Shown piece after piece: positions 25,307 to 37,491 of a stretch of 64,000 bases of DNA (position 1 is its first letter; the number at the start of each line of letters is the position of its first letter). The notes below the pieces were generated by a model. That model made no database searches and was not told where the DNA came from. It saw only the letters and a list, made by a program, of their open reading frames with translations. The position numbers were made by a program, and so were the translations under genes. The stretch spans positions 1,449,922 to 1,513,921 of the forward strand of contig NC_092678.1 of assembly GCF_964355755.1 (NCBI RefSeq), read 5' to 3'. Source of the stretch: Antedon mediterranea. Lineage: Eukaryota > Echinodermata > Crinoidea > Comatulida > Antedonidae.

Positions 25307-26597
25307 GGAAACGTTTATAAAAATCCCAAGTTAAAAAAAGACTCGTTTGATGATACCACAAAAGAAAAATAGAAATGGGCCTGTTTCTATTCTAGAGCGT
25401 CTCGCATAACGCCTCACTGGTTATCAAAGTAGGTGTACGTGTTATATCGTTGTATGTTGTCTACTAACTTTTTTGATTGATATCTAGTTAAGTTATATGG
25501 AAAGCTAAATCCACCGGAGGGCGCTGTGGAACTGAATAGAAAACTAACTGGCCTGTTTTAGATATTCCTCTGTTTTAAATTAATATTGGTACTGTATTTA
25601 AATGTGTCCATTATCATAGCAAAACGCCGTAATACAACATTCCATGTGTTTCAATAACCAATCATAAATCTTGATTTAAAAGAAATGTCGATTTTATTAT
25701 ATTCAGTTGTCATCGCATCTGTCATTTAAACTTGATATAAATTCATATTACATAGGTTTAATCATGGAGATACATTAATTCAATAGCTCCATGATTTAAA
25801 GTACCGTTGGTATTTAATATACTATTTTTAAAATCGTTTTAAGCGTTTTTAGAAACAATGAAAGAGGACGATTTAATTTATACTAGGCATCGATACCGAC
25901 CTCTATAGTATTACTTCGGCCATATGTATTCGATTATACTTAATTGTTTTTTTTTGTTTTACAATCCGACCAATCGAACTCAATATGACACATATTTTTG
26001 ACTGTAAAATTTACAGTCGTTTGTTAAGTTGACAACACAAAAACAAATTGTTCTGCTTGTAGGGTTGCTATGAAAGGTGCTTCTACAATAAATAATAGTA
26101 AATGGTGTACGATGAAATAAACAATGAATAACAGGTTTGTAATAGGTTTATAGAAATAATATACGGTATTTTGTGAAGTGAAATTGCATTTTAATTGATT
26201 GGTTTTTGGCTAGGCCTAGTGATGGCATTGGTTTGTCGTTGAATTCTGTCTGTCCGACGGACTCCGAGGTGCTCGTGACTGCATAAATTGGCTAAGATGA
26301 GGGGCTTAGGATTTTAGGCCTAGCTGAGTAGGCCTAGTTATAATACTTTGCAGACTTACTTTTCTCATAGACGTAAGGTCTATGCTAGTACTAAAACATT
26401 GAAATAATTTTGGTAATTGATTATAACATGCCTACAACATTACAAATACATGATGATGTACAATTATTAATAATAATAATTATGTTTGACCATTCATGAT
26501 GATGGAGGAGCCTTTGACAAATAGGAGTCGTTTCTCTAGCTTATCAAACTACACAATCTATTTAATTCAAAATATATTTTTTGTTTTTATCTTTTAG
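25307..26597. other. Intergenic region between WIF1 and CCDC66 (divergent)
   Basis: About 1.3 kb between the WIF1 start on the minus strand and the first recognised CCDC66 exon on the plus strand. Promoters for both genes probably lie here. I found no convincing TATA box and could not identify the first CCDC66 exon. One candidate is ATGAAAG at about 26071-26077, before a weak donor. Confidence 0.45.
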
Positions 26598-29500
26598 AGA
26601 AGGAGCAAGAATCGCTGCTAAGTCAAAGTCTGGTCAAGTTGGTATTTTCATGTTCAAAGGTATGGTGGTGTTTTTATTTAGAATACATACATTTAGATAT
26701 AAACATTATAACAATATTTAATAATAATTATAATACAATTATATATAAAATTAATTAATCAAGTTTTTTGTTACTGAACATACAATTATATTAACACATT
26801 TGTTTTAATTTTTTATCTTTTTAGAACCAGAAAAGAGAAAAAAGAAGGTACATAATTTGAGTTTATATATTCAGTAATCAAGAGATAAAACAATTACAAA
26901 AAACAAATGTGAAAAACAGTGATTATAATTTATAAAAGAACAGTCCTTGATTACAAGGAATGCCGAGAAAAGTTAAAAACTAATTTCTACTTTGGTCCTT
27001 AAAACAGAAATACTAAAAGGTTCATCCCCTTTTCTTATTGACTGAGACTTTGATTTGACTTAAAAACAATCAGTTATATAATTGTAAATGTCTAATGTGA
27101 TAATGCTTTTTACATTCATAGTTTTCTATATGATAATATAATAATAGATAATTATTTTTATATACTGATTATATAATGTTAATTTTTTTACATTCATAGT
27201 TTTCCTATAAATCACGGTCCCAGGGATTTTCTGTGAGAAAGGTCCAAACCACCAGCGAGAATGCTGCAGGAACTGCACCCAAAAAAGCACACTCTCAAAC
27301 GCGGTTGAAAGATCCGGGACCACCGACTAAGAAAGACGCATCAAAGAAGCCAATAAAAAGCAATAATAATTCGGCCAAAACTAAATCCGTCAAATCACGG
27401 AATATTAATTTTGTTGAGAATAATAAACTTCTTCAGAAGAAGAAATCGGCGGAGACTGCGAATACTGTGACTCTCACGCAAGATCAGCTTACGAAGATTT
27501 TACAGACATTTGGTGGGGAAAATGCGTCTCTAAAAATTGGTACGTATTATATGCCTCATTGGTTTTCGGTTGGTTGTGTAACGTCTGTTTAATTTAACTT
27601 CAGTGATAAGACAAAGGGACACTAATAAATTGTACCAAGGTATACTGGTTTTCTGATATTAATGATGTGTTCATTTTTGTAGGACTGCGGCATTTTTTAT
27701 TGCTATGTGAGGAAACATGTTACCATATAATAGTGCTATTGTATCCCATGTGTCCCACAATGATCCAATCAAATGACAGGAATTTATTTAGGTGTGGATG
27801 TAATAATTATTGAGTATAATTTTAATTATTTAAATTGCCTCTTATTTGATGTATCCTTACAATATTCAACTTTGTTTCTCTGTTGTAGAAAATGGTGATA
27901 TTAAAATTGAAGACTTATCAAATAAGCAAAATGAAATAGAAACAAAGTTACAAACTGATGAAAATAGAAATATACAGGATTCAATAGATGACACACCAAG
28001 TACAGAAAATGTAGCCAACGACATTGTATCAAATCAGAACAACGAAGAATCGCATGTTAACCATGCCGGAGAGGGCAACATGACACATTATAAAACAGAG
28101 GATGTTGAACATAGAACTGAGAATGTTAAAAATGTATTATCTCCACGGTTCAACCTTGGTGATATCGGGGGTTCAATTGGTATCAGTGGTTTTAATGATA
28201 AAGATGACGCAGCCAGAAGAAGAAGAGAATGGAAAGAAGAATTAGGTATTTGCTTTCTGTTTTATTTATTTATTTCTGTTCAATAGATATAAATGAAACT
28301 AGAGATACTATGTTCAAGAACATAAACACAGTCAGAGGAATACCATTAAAATGATGATAGTTTTCATGAGGGTAATAAATGTTACATTTACGTTACTCTT
28401 TAGTTTAACACGATGTGTACTAGTAATAGGTATCACAAAGAAGCCATCGGCAAGGAAACAATATTAAACTAGAGATACTATGTTCAAGAACATAAACACA
28501 GTCAGAGGAATACCATTAAAATGATAATCAATTACGAGTGGCCTAAAAGAAACATTCAATTTAAATATTTAGGTTTAATTTGTAAAAAAAAAAATATTTT
28601 ATATTTTGTAGACAAACAACTTGCAGAGAAGCAGAAAGAGAAGGATAGAATGAAGAAACTACGTCTGAGTGGGGACAGTGCTGGTCAGTGGAATCCATGG
28701 GGTCTAAGTGACAGTGGAGGTAGGGGACAAAAGAAAGTGGACAACACAACAATACCACAGGTCAAGGTAGGTTTTCTTGAATATGTTTTATAAAGTCTCC
28801 TTAGATCTGAATATCTTAGAATCTGCGGTCTGAGAGGAGACAGCAGATAAAATGTACTCTCAATAATGAATTGGCTTGGTGATTGGGTGCGTTAGAGTAA
28901 AACCACATTTTCAAATAGTCCTTTCCATGCCAAGTTAAAATGCTGTGTTATTTTTTATAATGCCTTTTTAACCCATAGAGAGCATTTCTTTTGATTCCCA
29001 TACATAAACGCTTCATTTGTCCTGAACCTAACCCTGTTACTTAAGCATATAATAGAATTACTACATAATCTTGTATATTTTGATATTTAGAATGGTGTTC
29101 CTGAAAAGACAAGTAACCAGAACAGTAAACCTGAAATAGCACCCTCCTCAACTACCATGAATCAGTCGTACAATCAGGCTAACACTCCTGCAGCTATGAG
29201 GAGCTCATTTTCTTTTGGGGTAGGTTTAGATTTTATGAAGAAAAGTATTGAAACTGTTACTAATTCATAGCCTACATTAGCAAACTTGGTTTGGCAAGAA
29301 AATTGTCTAATGTTTGCCAGTGTACAGAAGTAAAAACCTAAACCTCAACAAACTAGTCTCGGGTACAGTAACTGAGACTGTAGCTTTAAAGAACTGAACT
29401 TGAAAGAAAGTTTGCACAAAGAAGTTTACAAGTGTTCTGATATAACTACAGTAGTTTTGAATAACTGAACTCGAAAAACAGTTTTCAAACAAAAGTCTGA

Positions 29501-32500
29501 TAGTGTAGACTTTAAAGCTTAGATTCCACAATCGCTCGTTTTATACTTTTTTGTACATTTTCAAATATTTTTTTTTTTGCAGAACTATTCTGATGAAAAT
29601 GCTGCAATAAAACAGAAAGAAAAGAAGGCGTGGCTTCAAGAATTAGGTATGTTGCGATATTTATTATAGCTTACCCACAATTCCATGTTGCAATGTGCTG
29701 AAGATGCATACCAAGAATAACTTACAGTTCATAGTTCACACAAATCTTTTGTTCTACATAGTCTAAAGCTCTGTTTACACTATCAAACAAATCATAAAAA
29801 TGTGATGTGCTCATATGGACATGATGTAATATCACTACCATATTTGGAAATATCACTACCATATTTGGGCACATAAAACTTGTTTGTCCAACTAGTTTGA
29901 TAGTGTAGACAGAACTTAATATAAGCAATGAATAGGGAATATTGATGTTTTAAAAAATTATTATTTTTTTATATCTTTTTGATAGAAAAACAAAGACAGG
30001 AGGATAAAACGAGACAAACGCAACAGAAGAAACTGCGTGAAAGCGTCAACACGGATGAAAGTTACTGGGCAAAACAAGTGCCTGCCGTGAAAAGTAGCGT
30101 GTCATTTCAGAATACGAAGGACGACACAGCGACAGGAGATGAAGAAACAACTCTTGCCAGATCTGTGACATCTCAAAGTGATCCTGCTGGGACAACAGCT
30201 CCCATTAACAGTATTATAAGCCCAAGAGGAGACACAAAAAACACTATAATAACACCAAGAGGGTACGTACTGTCTGTGAAATAATAATAATAATAATGAT
30301 AATAATGTTATATAGCGCCTAAAGCTCTGTCTACACTATCAAACTAGTTTGAAAAAAGTGTGATAAATATTGTAGTGATATGCTTAAATACGGTAGTGAT
30401 ATGACATCATCATTTCCCTATATATAAATACATAAAGTTTGATGGTAAACTAATTTGATAGTGTAGACAGAGAATAAGGTTGTAGTGATATGCTTAAATA
30501 CGGTAGTAATATGACATCATCATTTCCCTATATATAAATACATAGTTTGATACTATAGTAACTAATTTGATAGTGTAGACAGAGAATAAGGTTGTAGTGA
30601 TATGCTTAAATACGGTAGTAATATGACATCATCATTTCCCTATATATAAATACATAAAGTTTGATAGTAAACTAATTTGATAGTGTAGACAGAGAATAAG
30701 GTTGTAGTGATATGCTTAAATACGGTAGTAATATGACATCATCATTTCCCTATATATAAATACATAAAGTTTGATAGTAAACTAATTTGATAGTGTAGAC
30801 AGAGAATAAGGTTGACCTTTTACGGTTTTCGTATCTTTACAGGCATCAACGAGGGCAGTGGACTTTAACAGATCCAGCTGAAAAGGAGAGACAGGATAAA
30901 GCTCGTAGTAAACATTTAGAACATATAGTAAGTCGGATCTTGAGGTCATAGGTCATAACGCATAGTAAGTGGGATTTTTGTCATGAAATCCTGATGGTTG
31001 ATTCTCTGCATATAGTGTGGTAGTGGTTAACATACCTTCCAATCCCAAGGTCTTCGGTTGAATCCTAAACTAGTGATAGGGTTGTCTTTCTACACCACTC
31101 CCTAAGCTTCAAATGAGACTTAGTTTATAAGCACAATTTAGTTTATCCATCCTGTAATTCCTGTTGGATGTATGATATTTTAAACAATTCAAATATTGCA
31201 TTTCGTTCCTAAAGGAAGCTGTGAAGGCCCAGGTGGAAGAGAAGCAAAGAATAAAGAGAGAAGCGATAGAAAAAAAGAGGAAAGAAGACAAAGAGGAAGA
31301 AGAAAAACTTGAAAAAGAACGAGAAAACTTGCAGAAACAATTTGAAATGGAAGCTCAAAAGCAGAAACAAAAAGAAGTAAGTCAATCTCTTTGTAACGTA
31401 TTAAATATTTTCACTTGAATAATTGATGTACTCACTGTTACTACCACTGTACTACTGCTAATGATAAAAAGGAGTGTTCTGTTGTGTTAGTACCACAATT
31501 TACAAATTTATTTTATTTCTTGTTTAGTGTCTTTTTAGCTGCCATGTTCTACAACTGTTTAATTCAATTAAATTTAAACTTATTATTTTTACTGGGTGAC
31601 CTCTTCAGCCAAATACTTCCAAAGTGCCCAGTAGATAATCAACATTTTTTACTGTGTACTCTAAAGTCCACTCTATATAGATAGGACCAACAGCCTTACA
31701 TCCCATCCAAATGACCCAGTACATGGCTATGATTAGCACAACAGGAGATGACCCTCTACTCTTTTCATGTACCAAGTTCTTTATTATGCATTCTACATAT
31801 GGCACGGGAAGTTCTCGAACCCACACCTCTCACATGCCAGTCCGATACCACCAGCCATTATGTCATACAGCGCTCTCTAGTAGTGTATTATATATTTCCT
31901 CTTTAGTTGGATGCATTAGCCAAGCATCAAGCGTTAGTTGAGAGTATGCAACAAGCTTATGAAGAATCTATGAGGTTAAAACAAGAAAAACGCATGAGAC
32001 ACCTAAAGAATACATCACCAGTACAAACCAACCAACAACACAACGAAGGTATTATCATATCATATTGTATGGTTATTTTATCTTTTAGAAAGACCTCAAG
32101 AGAGTTCTTGTACATTTTACTTTGATATGATGCTGCTATGTTTTTCTTAATAATACATGTTTCTTTTAGTGCTTTTATCAAAGCGTTTTGTAGATATTTG
32201 TATTCATAATGATCTTGAACATATATATATAACATAGTGGAGTAATATCATATATATAAAACAATTTTTTACTTTATGTTGTTACCAATTGGCGACTGGG
32301 GCTGTGGTGAACCAGTACACCATTGATTGGTTCTAGAAAAATATTAAACATAAATATTTGACATTTTTTGACAGATCCAGTAACTGCCTCTCCAAGAGTA
32401 GGTGGTAGCCATGGACCTGTACGACGAACACCGCCCCCAGCAGCAGTTGCAATAGAGGATACAGCGTCTGAAGCAACAGATGTCAAACATTCAAATGTCA

Positions 32501-35500
32501 ATGAGCAAGGCGTCCAAACAGGTACTGTATACTTTTGTACAATGTAAAGCTCTATCTACAGTAAAATGTGATGTTCCATACTGAAAATGGACATGATGAT
32601 GTCATATTTAGGCATATCACTACCATATTTGTGCACATCACACTTTTATTGTCAAACTAGTGTGATAGTGTAGACAGAGCTTAAGCGATACTACTTTGTG
32701 TAGTAAAGGATACCGGACTAACATGCAAGAGGCTTGTGTTAAAAACCGACCTGTGCCATATAGATTGTACCATTGGACAAGATATTCTACTCTTATTTCC
32801 TCATCTTTTGAATGGGACATAAAGCTGTTGGTGTTGATGTATATACTTTGCACATATCCAATATTTGAAAATCAGGATCATCTATCTGATTCTCTGGGAG
32901 AACAGTTTTGACTGAACAAATAACTTTCTAACTATCCTTATATAAATGCTGTAATCTCATTCTTCTCATATCTTATTATTGAGGAGAAGTTTCTGTTACT
33001 AGAGTTACTCAACTTGTTATTATACTTTTCAAATGTCTAAAAAAGTCTCACAGATTGTGGGCACATACTGTACTATGATGTGAATGTGTTCTCTTATATA
33101 TTTACTTATTGCTTTATTAATTGTTTGATTTTTGCTTTTTTTCTGTAGAGTTTTCATCCGTTCCCGAAGACAGTGTGCCAAGGTTGAATGAAAGAGATAA
33201 GAGTGCTGGAATTGAGTACAAGGAACTCAGAAAAGAAAGACCCAAACATCATGTTAGAGTTGAAACCAAAGTTAACAAAACGGAAGAGAATAACACACAC
33301 AGTACAGATAACAAAGAAGTAGAAATTAAGATTAAAAAGAGAAAAAACAAGATATCAGAGAGGCCAAAATGGGGTGTCAAATCGGAACCGAAAAAGAAAG
33401 TTAAAGCCTCTGACAAGGACTTAACTGTAAGTAAGAAACAGAGGGAAGAACGGCGGAAAAAGAGAATGCAGGAGTTGCTGGCAGATCAGGAAAGACACAT
33501 GCCACGTCCAAGAACGAAGACAGAGGTTGTAAGGTCAAGAAGTCAAAGAGAATCTCCAGCATTTACGGTTTTAGAATGTCCAGATGAAGAAATTGATAAG
33601 GTTTTTAAGTACAGTCGACAGGGTCAGAAAAGTCAGCGTGATCATACAAGACAAAATGATCAGAATGATCACAGAGAAACTGAAAGAGTGATACCTGAGC
33701 GACAGAATGAACCTCCTCCAGAACACCTTGATGATTACTCTGTTACACCGCCATTACAAACTGGAGATTTTGTGCCATTCTTAAGGACTGATGAAAGACT
33801 TGATTATGACAGTATTCCAGTAACTCCTGCAGAGTATTTAGCTAGGCGTCACCGGGACGCTGATCTTGAGGAAGAGTCTGCACAGAAACAAACTCAGTAT
33901 CATCATAAGGTGAACTTTGAACTTTCAAATTATCAAATTCATTGTGCTCAGTTGAAGCAAACTGTTTTCACGCAAAGGTTGCCTCATCTGTGTTGTACAG
34001 TAAAACACTACCTTTGTGAAAACCCTATTCAAGGGACACCACTATTTAGAGTACACCACTATTGAGGAGACAACCCTATTAAGGGAACACCACTATTAAA
34101 GGGACACCTCTTTCGGGGAACACCTCTATTCAGGGGACACCACTATTAAAGGGACACCTTTCGGGGAACACCTCTATTCAGGGGACACCACTATTAAAGG
34201 GACACCTCTTTCGGGGAACACCTCTATTCAGGGGACACCACTATTAAAGGGACACCTCTTTCGGGGAGCACCTCTATTCAGGGGACACCACTAAACAAAC
34301 AATTTATGTAGTGTTAAACATTATATTGCACCTTTTTTTTTTCATAGGAACATGTCCCCTCAATATGGTGTCCCCTGAATAGGGATGTTCCAATAAGAGC
34401 GATTCTACTATACTTTTTATTTTGTGCATTTCAAGAGAATTAATTTCTAGTATTCAAGTATATATTTCTGGTATTGAATATTCTTAATCTGATTTTTATA
34501 GGATCCTTTGTTTAGTCCTGACATTCGCAAAGAAGGCGAAAATCGACAGAAACTGATTCTCAAACAGTTATCAAACCTTCGGCAGGTACGTACTTCTCAA
34601 AATATCCATTTCCATCCACCCCCCTTTTGATCCTTTGGGGTTCAGTTGGTGATTTTTAAGTTCACTTTTTCATTTATCAAACTTTTCTTTCAAAAAATCA
34701 TCTTAACTTAGATTTAAGTTTGTTTTCAAAATAAAGTAAGGAAATTATTTACAAATTGTTTCAAAATCCATTCCATCAGATAAAGAGAACTGGTAATAAT
34801 AAAGTTTCAGTTTTCTTCACTTAAGCACTATACTCCACAACTATTTTAACTTAGGCAAAAATATTCACAAATTCTAGCCCAGTTATACTTGGAGATAAAC
34901 CTCAAGCAAACTAAAAGTTTTTTACGTTAATCATCAAAACACACCCCAAATGGTCAACAATTTTTACTGCTACTAATAAATAGGAAATATGTATTATTTA
35001 ACCTTTGTTTAAATTTAATTGCGGATTAATTTATTTTAAACCCAAGGCCTTGGAACAGGATCTTACTGCTTCTCCTTTCCACTTCAATTAATTCTGTATG
35101 GCCACACCTTTTAATCCTACCAACCACAGTTCATTGTCTGGTAGTTAATTTTGTCTAATATTTTGGTTTTTTTTGCCCCATAATCAATTTTGTAGGAAAA
35201 AAATTGAAAACAAATAATGTTTATACTATATAAAAAGACAAAATAAACTGTTAGATTCAACCAAAACCAATTGGCTGCAAGCCAATTTGACTATTTTTTG
35301 CTTTAAATTAAAGATTTCTAAGGTAAATATTTTTTTTCTGCTCCAATTTTAGATAAAAGTGAATAACTATTATGTAAAATTTGAAATTGCATATTCGACA
35401 AAAAAGTTTAAAATTATTATTTTTCAGGGGACAGTATATCTTTAATTTAATGTTTTTTATTATTTTATAGGGTTTAATAATGAAGCAACGTGAAATGGAA

Positions 35501-35533
35501 CTTGGCTTATCAACGACACCTTTATCAACATAG
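26598..35533 (+). CDS. CCDC66: CCDC66, coiled-coil cilium/centriolar satellite protein (5' start unresolved)
   Basis: Fifteen coding exons with consistent phases: 26598-26659, 26825-26847, 27200-27539, 27889-28245, 28612-28766, 29091-29219, 29583-29646, 29986-30262, 30843-30927, 31215-31376, 31907-32048, 32375-32521, 33149-33909, 34502-34585, 35471-35533 (TAG). About 950 codons, close to the human length (about 948). Family matches I recognise: TLTQDQLTKIL (human CLTQDQLQQIL), the charged KEAVKAQVEEKQRIK-type helix with QKQFEMEAQKQKQKE, the EQGVQT motif, DFVPFLRTDERLDYD, and the C-terminal DPLFSPDIRKEGENRQKLIL with LSNLRQ-GLIMKQREMELG. Long Glu/Lys/Arg-rich coiled coil in exons 10-11. Human CCDC66 binds microtubules and works at centriolar satellites and cilia; that role is inferred here. 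The start is missing: exon 26598 needs two bases of an upstream codon (or one, if the acceptor is two bases later). Confidence 0.9.
28299..28522 (+). repeat. 60-bp direct duplication in CCDC66 intron
   Basis: AAACTAGAGATACTATGTTCAAG through GGAATACCATTAAAATGAT occurs twice, about 168 bp apart (28295 and 28466), nearly identical. Confidence 0.8.
29764..29920. mobile_element. MITE family A, full copy
   Basis: AAAGCTCTGTTTACACTATC at left and TTTGATAGTGTAGACAGAAC at right. In a CCDC66 intron. Confidence 0.8.
30320..30811 (+). mobile_element. MITE family A with tandemly amplified right half (110-bp unit)
   Basis: A normal left end (AAAGCTCTGTCTACACTATC) is followed by four right halves. Each right half ends TAATTTGATAGTGTAGACAG and is joined by AGAATAAGGTTGTAGTGATATG. 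The junction word AGAGAATAAG recurs at about 30470, 30581, 30691 and 30801, so the period is 110 bp. Preceded directly by (TAA)n-TTATATAGCGCC. Confidence 0.8.
31000..31100 (+). mobile_element. tRNA-like SINE head fragment
   Basis: GTGGTTAACATACCTTCCAATCCCAAGGTCTTCGGTTGAATCCTAAAC has a tRNA-like B box (GGTTGAATCC) with suitable spacing after a GTGGTTAA A-box-like start. A decayed SINE head is the likeliest reading. Confidence 0.4.
31600..31835 (-). mobile_element. tRNA-derived SINE, minus orientation
   Basis: On the minus strand it reads GGGTTCGAGAACTTCCCGTGCC (B box), then GTACTGGGTCATTTGGATGGGATGTAAGGCTGTTGGTCC. The GGATGGGATGTAAGGCTGTTGG core aligns with the elements at 1330 and 32752. In a CCDC66 intron. 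Confidence 0.6.
32545..32682. mobile_element. MITE family A copy
   Basis: AAAGCTCTATCTACAGTAAAATG at left and GTGTGATAGTGTAGACAGAGC at right. The left arm has a short internal deletion. Confidence 0.75.
32690..32912 (+). mobile_element. tRNA-derived SINE, plus orientation
   Basis: CCGGACTAACATGCAAGAGGC, then GTGCCATATAGATTGTACC, and the core TTTTGAATGGGACATAAAGCTGTTGG, ending GGGAGAACAGTTTTG. Adjacent to the MITE at 32545-32682. Confidence 0.6.
34028..34390. repeat. GGGGACACC array in the penultimate-region CCDC66 intron
   Basis: Alternating CACTATTAAAGGGACACCTC and TTTCGGGGAACACCTCTATTCAGGGGACACC units of about 54 bp, four copies, then an inverted piece (GTGTCCCCTGAATAGGGATG) near 34365. 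The open frame of the preceding exon runs into this repeat, but the splice donor at 33909 ends the real exon. Confidence 0.85.
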
Positions 35534-36004
35534 TATTATTCTTGCAGAAAATTTTAATTTATAAAAATTATTTTAATCCGTAATAATTTTTTTTATTCAT
35601 ATTTGATTATTATAAATTATAAACATGGTTTTTGTTAATTCAAATTAAAATTTAGTTGAGCTAAAAAATATTTGAAAATTTCTGTGGATAGAATTAACCA
35701 ACTATAAACTGCAGATGATGTTGATGATGCTTATAAATAGCTTGAGTTATAGACTCAATAGCTCAGTGTGTATGATGTGTCTGATTATTTGTAAGTTCAG
35801 TAAGGTTGTAATATTTATTTTGCGCCAGTATGCATCGATTAGTTCATTGTGCAGAGTGTAGAGCATTTTTACCACGATAATCACGTATACAGTTAAGGTG
35901 GACAATTGGGGTGGGGGAGGCTGCCACTTAATTGTGGTTGGCCGTACAATTTCCGGTAATTCGTTTTATGAGAAAGTGTTCTTTTATTAGATTTTGGCCC
36001 TGAA

Positions 36005-36475
36005 TAGGAGTGTCACCTGGGGTGTCACCTGAATAGGTGAGTCCCGCGAATAGGAGTGTCCTCTGGGGTGTTCCCTGTATAGGTGTGTCCCGCGAATAGG
36101 AGTGTCCTCTGGGGTGTTCCCTGTATAAGTGTGTCCTCTGGGGTGCTCCCTGTATAGATGAGTCCCGCGAATAGGAGTGTCCTCTGGGGTGTTCCCTGTA
36201 TAGGTGTGTCCCGCGAATAGGAGTGTCCTCTGGGGTGTTCCCTGTATAAGTGTGTCCTCTGGGGTGCTCCCTGTATAGATGAGTCCCGCGAATAGGAGTG
36301 TCCTCTGGGGTGTTCCCTGTATAGGTGTGTCCCGCGAATAGGAGTGTCCTCTGGGGTGTTCCCTGTATAGGTGAGTCCCGCGAATAGGAGTGTCACCTGA
36401 GGTGTCACATGAATAGGTGAGTCCCGCGAATAGGAGTGTCCTCTGGGGTGTTCCCTGTGTAGGTGCGTCCTCTGA
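36005..36475. repeat. Minisatellite of GGGGTGTTCCCTGTATAGGTG / CCGCGAATAGGAGTGTCCTC units
   Basis: About ten higher-order units of 40-60 bp built from GTGTCCTCTGGGGTGTTCC, CTGTATAGGTGTGTCCCGCG and AATAGGAGTGTC. The minus strand gives a 154-codon ORF of RGTHLYREHPRGHSYSR-type repeats, which I treat as an artefact. The core is the reverse complement of the GGGGACACC family. Confidence 0.88.
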
Positions 36476-36551
36476 GTTGGGGTGGCCATAGTGTTAAAAC
36501 ATATATTATTATCTTTGTAATCTCCTTCCTTGTTTATGTTTTACCGAAATT

Positions 36552-36557
36552 AATAAA
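36552..36557 (+). terminator. Candidate poly(A) signal of CCDC66
   Basis: AATAAA about 1 kb after the CCDC66 stop. If used, the 3' UTR would include the 36005-36475 minisatellite; an unseen noncanonical signal closer to the stop is equally possible. Confidence 0.3.
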
Positions 36558-36807
36558 GTATGACATATTATTAGCGATCAAGCCCCGAATGTTTCGAGGA
36601 AGGATGTCTACTTTCCGTTTCTCATTTAAACCGTTTTAAAAATTTCTCATACAAGCGTTTGTTCTTAAAGGGATGTAGTTAACATAGATATTTCCTTAGC
36701 TTCCATGTGCCTATTATTTATACCTAGCTAACAAACCGCCGGTCGGTGCCATATGGCCTAAGGGTCGTCTGAAAACGGGTTTTTACATGTTTCTTATTCT
36801 CTACCTT

Positions 36808-37070
36808 AGCTTGGTTCCCAGAGACGCCGCGGAATGACGTAGATGCAACGCAAGCGAGTTGATAAATAATAAGCGACGGTTTGAATAATGTATCATTTCT
36901 GAATCACTTGCGCTTGGTTTCCACTAACAACGCAACGTAAAAAAATGCCCTTCCAATCATTTGTTTGCAGCACTATTGCGTTGTCGGTTCCCACTTTGGA
37001 TTACGCGGCAATACTAACAGCACTGTGCGTCGATACGTCACTGAGTTGCGTTCTAGTGGGAACCACGCTT
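36808..37070. mobile_element. MITE family B, compound copy
   Basis: Left end AGCTTGGTTCCCAGAGACGC with GCAACGCAAGCGAGTTGA, a second internal TTGGTTTCCACTAACAACGC, and a right end TTCTAGTGGGAACCACGCTT. Looks like one copy inserted beside or within another. Confidence 0.6.
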
Positions 37071-37491
37071 ACGTCTTTGTGTTGCGTCTCCCTAACCAAG
37101 CATTACAAATCTCCTTATTTTCGGATAATGAGATGATGTTGGAAACACAAATGTAAATCTGAACTCGTCACCTCGTCGAATTAGATGACCCTTAAAATAT
37201 GCAACCTAGCTCCATGTAGGTTGTTTTATGTGGAAAATAAATGTAATTGAAATTAAATCATTGACCACAAATGTATAACATTGAGGGAAGTCATGTATTA
37301 TTATTTACCTTGTGCAGTGCTTAATTTCTGATATTAAAACAGAGAGAGAGTAATTCTATCTTTCCGGTTCCGACAATCCCTTTCCTAATCCGTTCCGCAC
37401 TTTGTTATGAAGTTTCCTTAAGCACTTGTAGTATCGAATCTTAACTTGGGAAGAACACTGGAACTTACGTTCCAACAACCAACGAAAAAGA

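Larger units (their letters stand above)
35534..37491. other. CCDC66 3' flank and intergenic region
   Basis: Contains the minisatellite 36005-36475, a possible poly(A) signal at 36552, and a MITE B cluster (36808-37070). The 5' flank of the properdin-like gene A (about 37320-37491) shows no clear TATA box. Confidence 0.55.

Noticed and set aside
31484-31826. Small ORFs in CCDC66 introns on both strands
   Set aside because: They lie in a SINE body that aligns with two other copies in the window.
33910-34065. Extension of the CCDC66 exon open frame to 34065
   Set aside because: The frame runs into the GGGGACACC array. A good donor (AAG-GTGAAC) at 33909 joins in phase to the conserved DPLFSPD exon.
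36025-36489. 154-codon minus-strand ORF of HREHPRGHSYSRD-type repeats
   Set aside because: Tandem repeat between genes; no homology or splice context.
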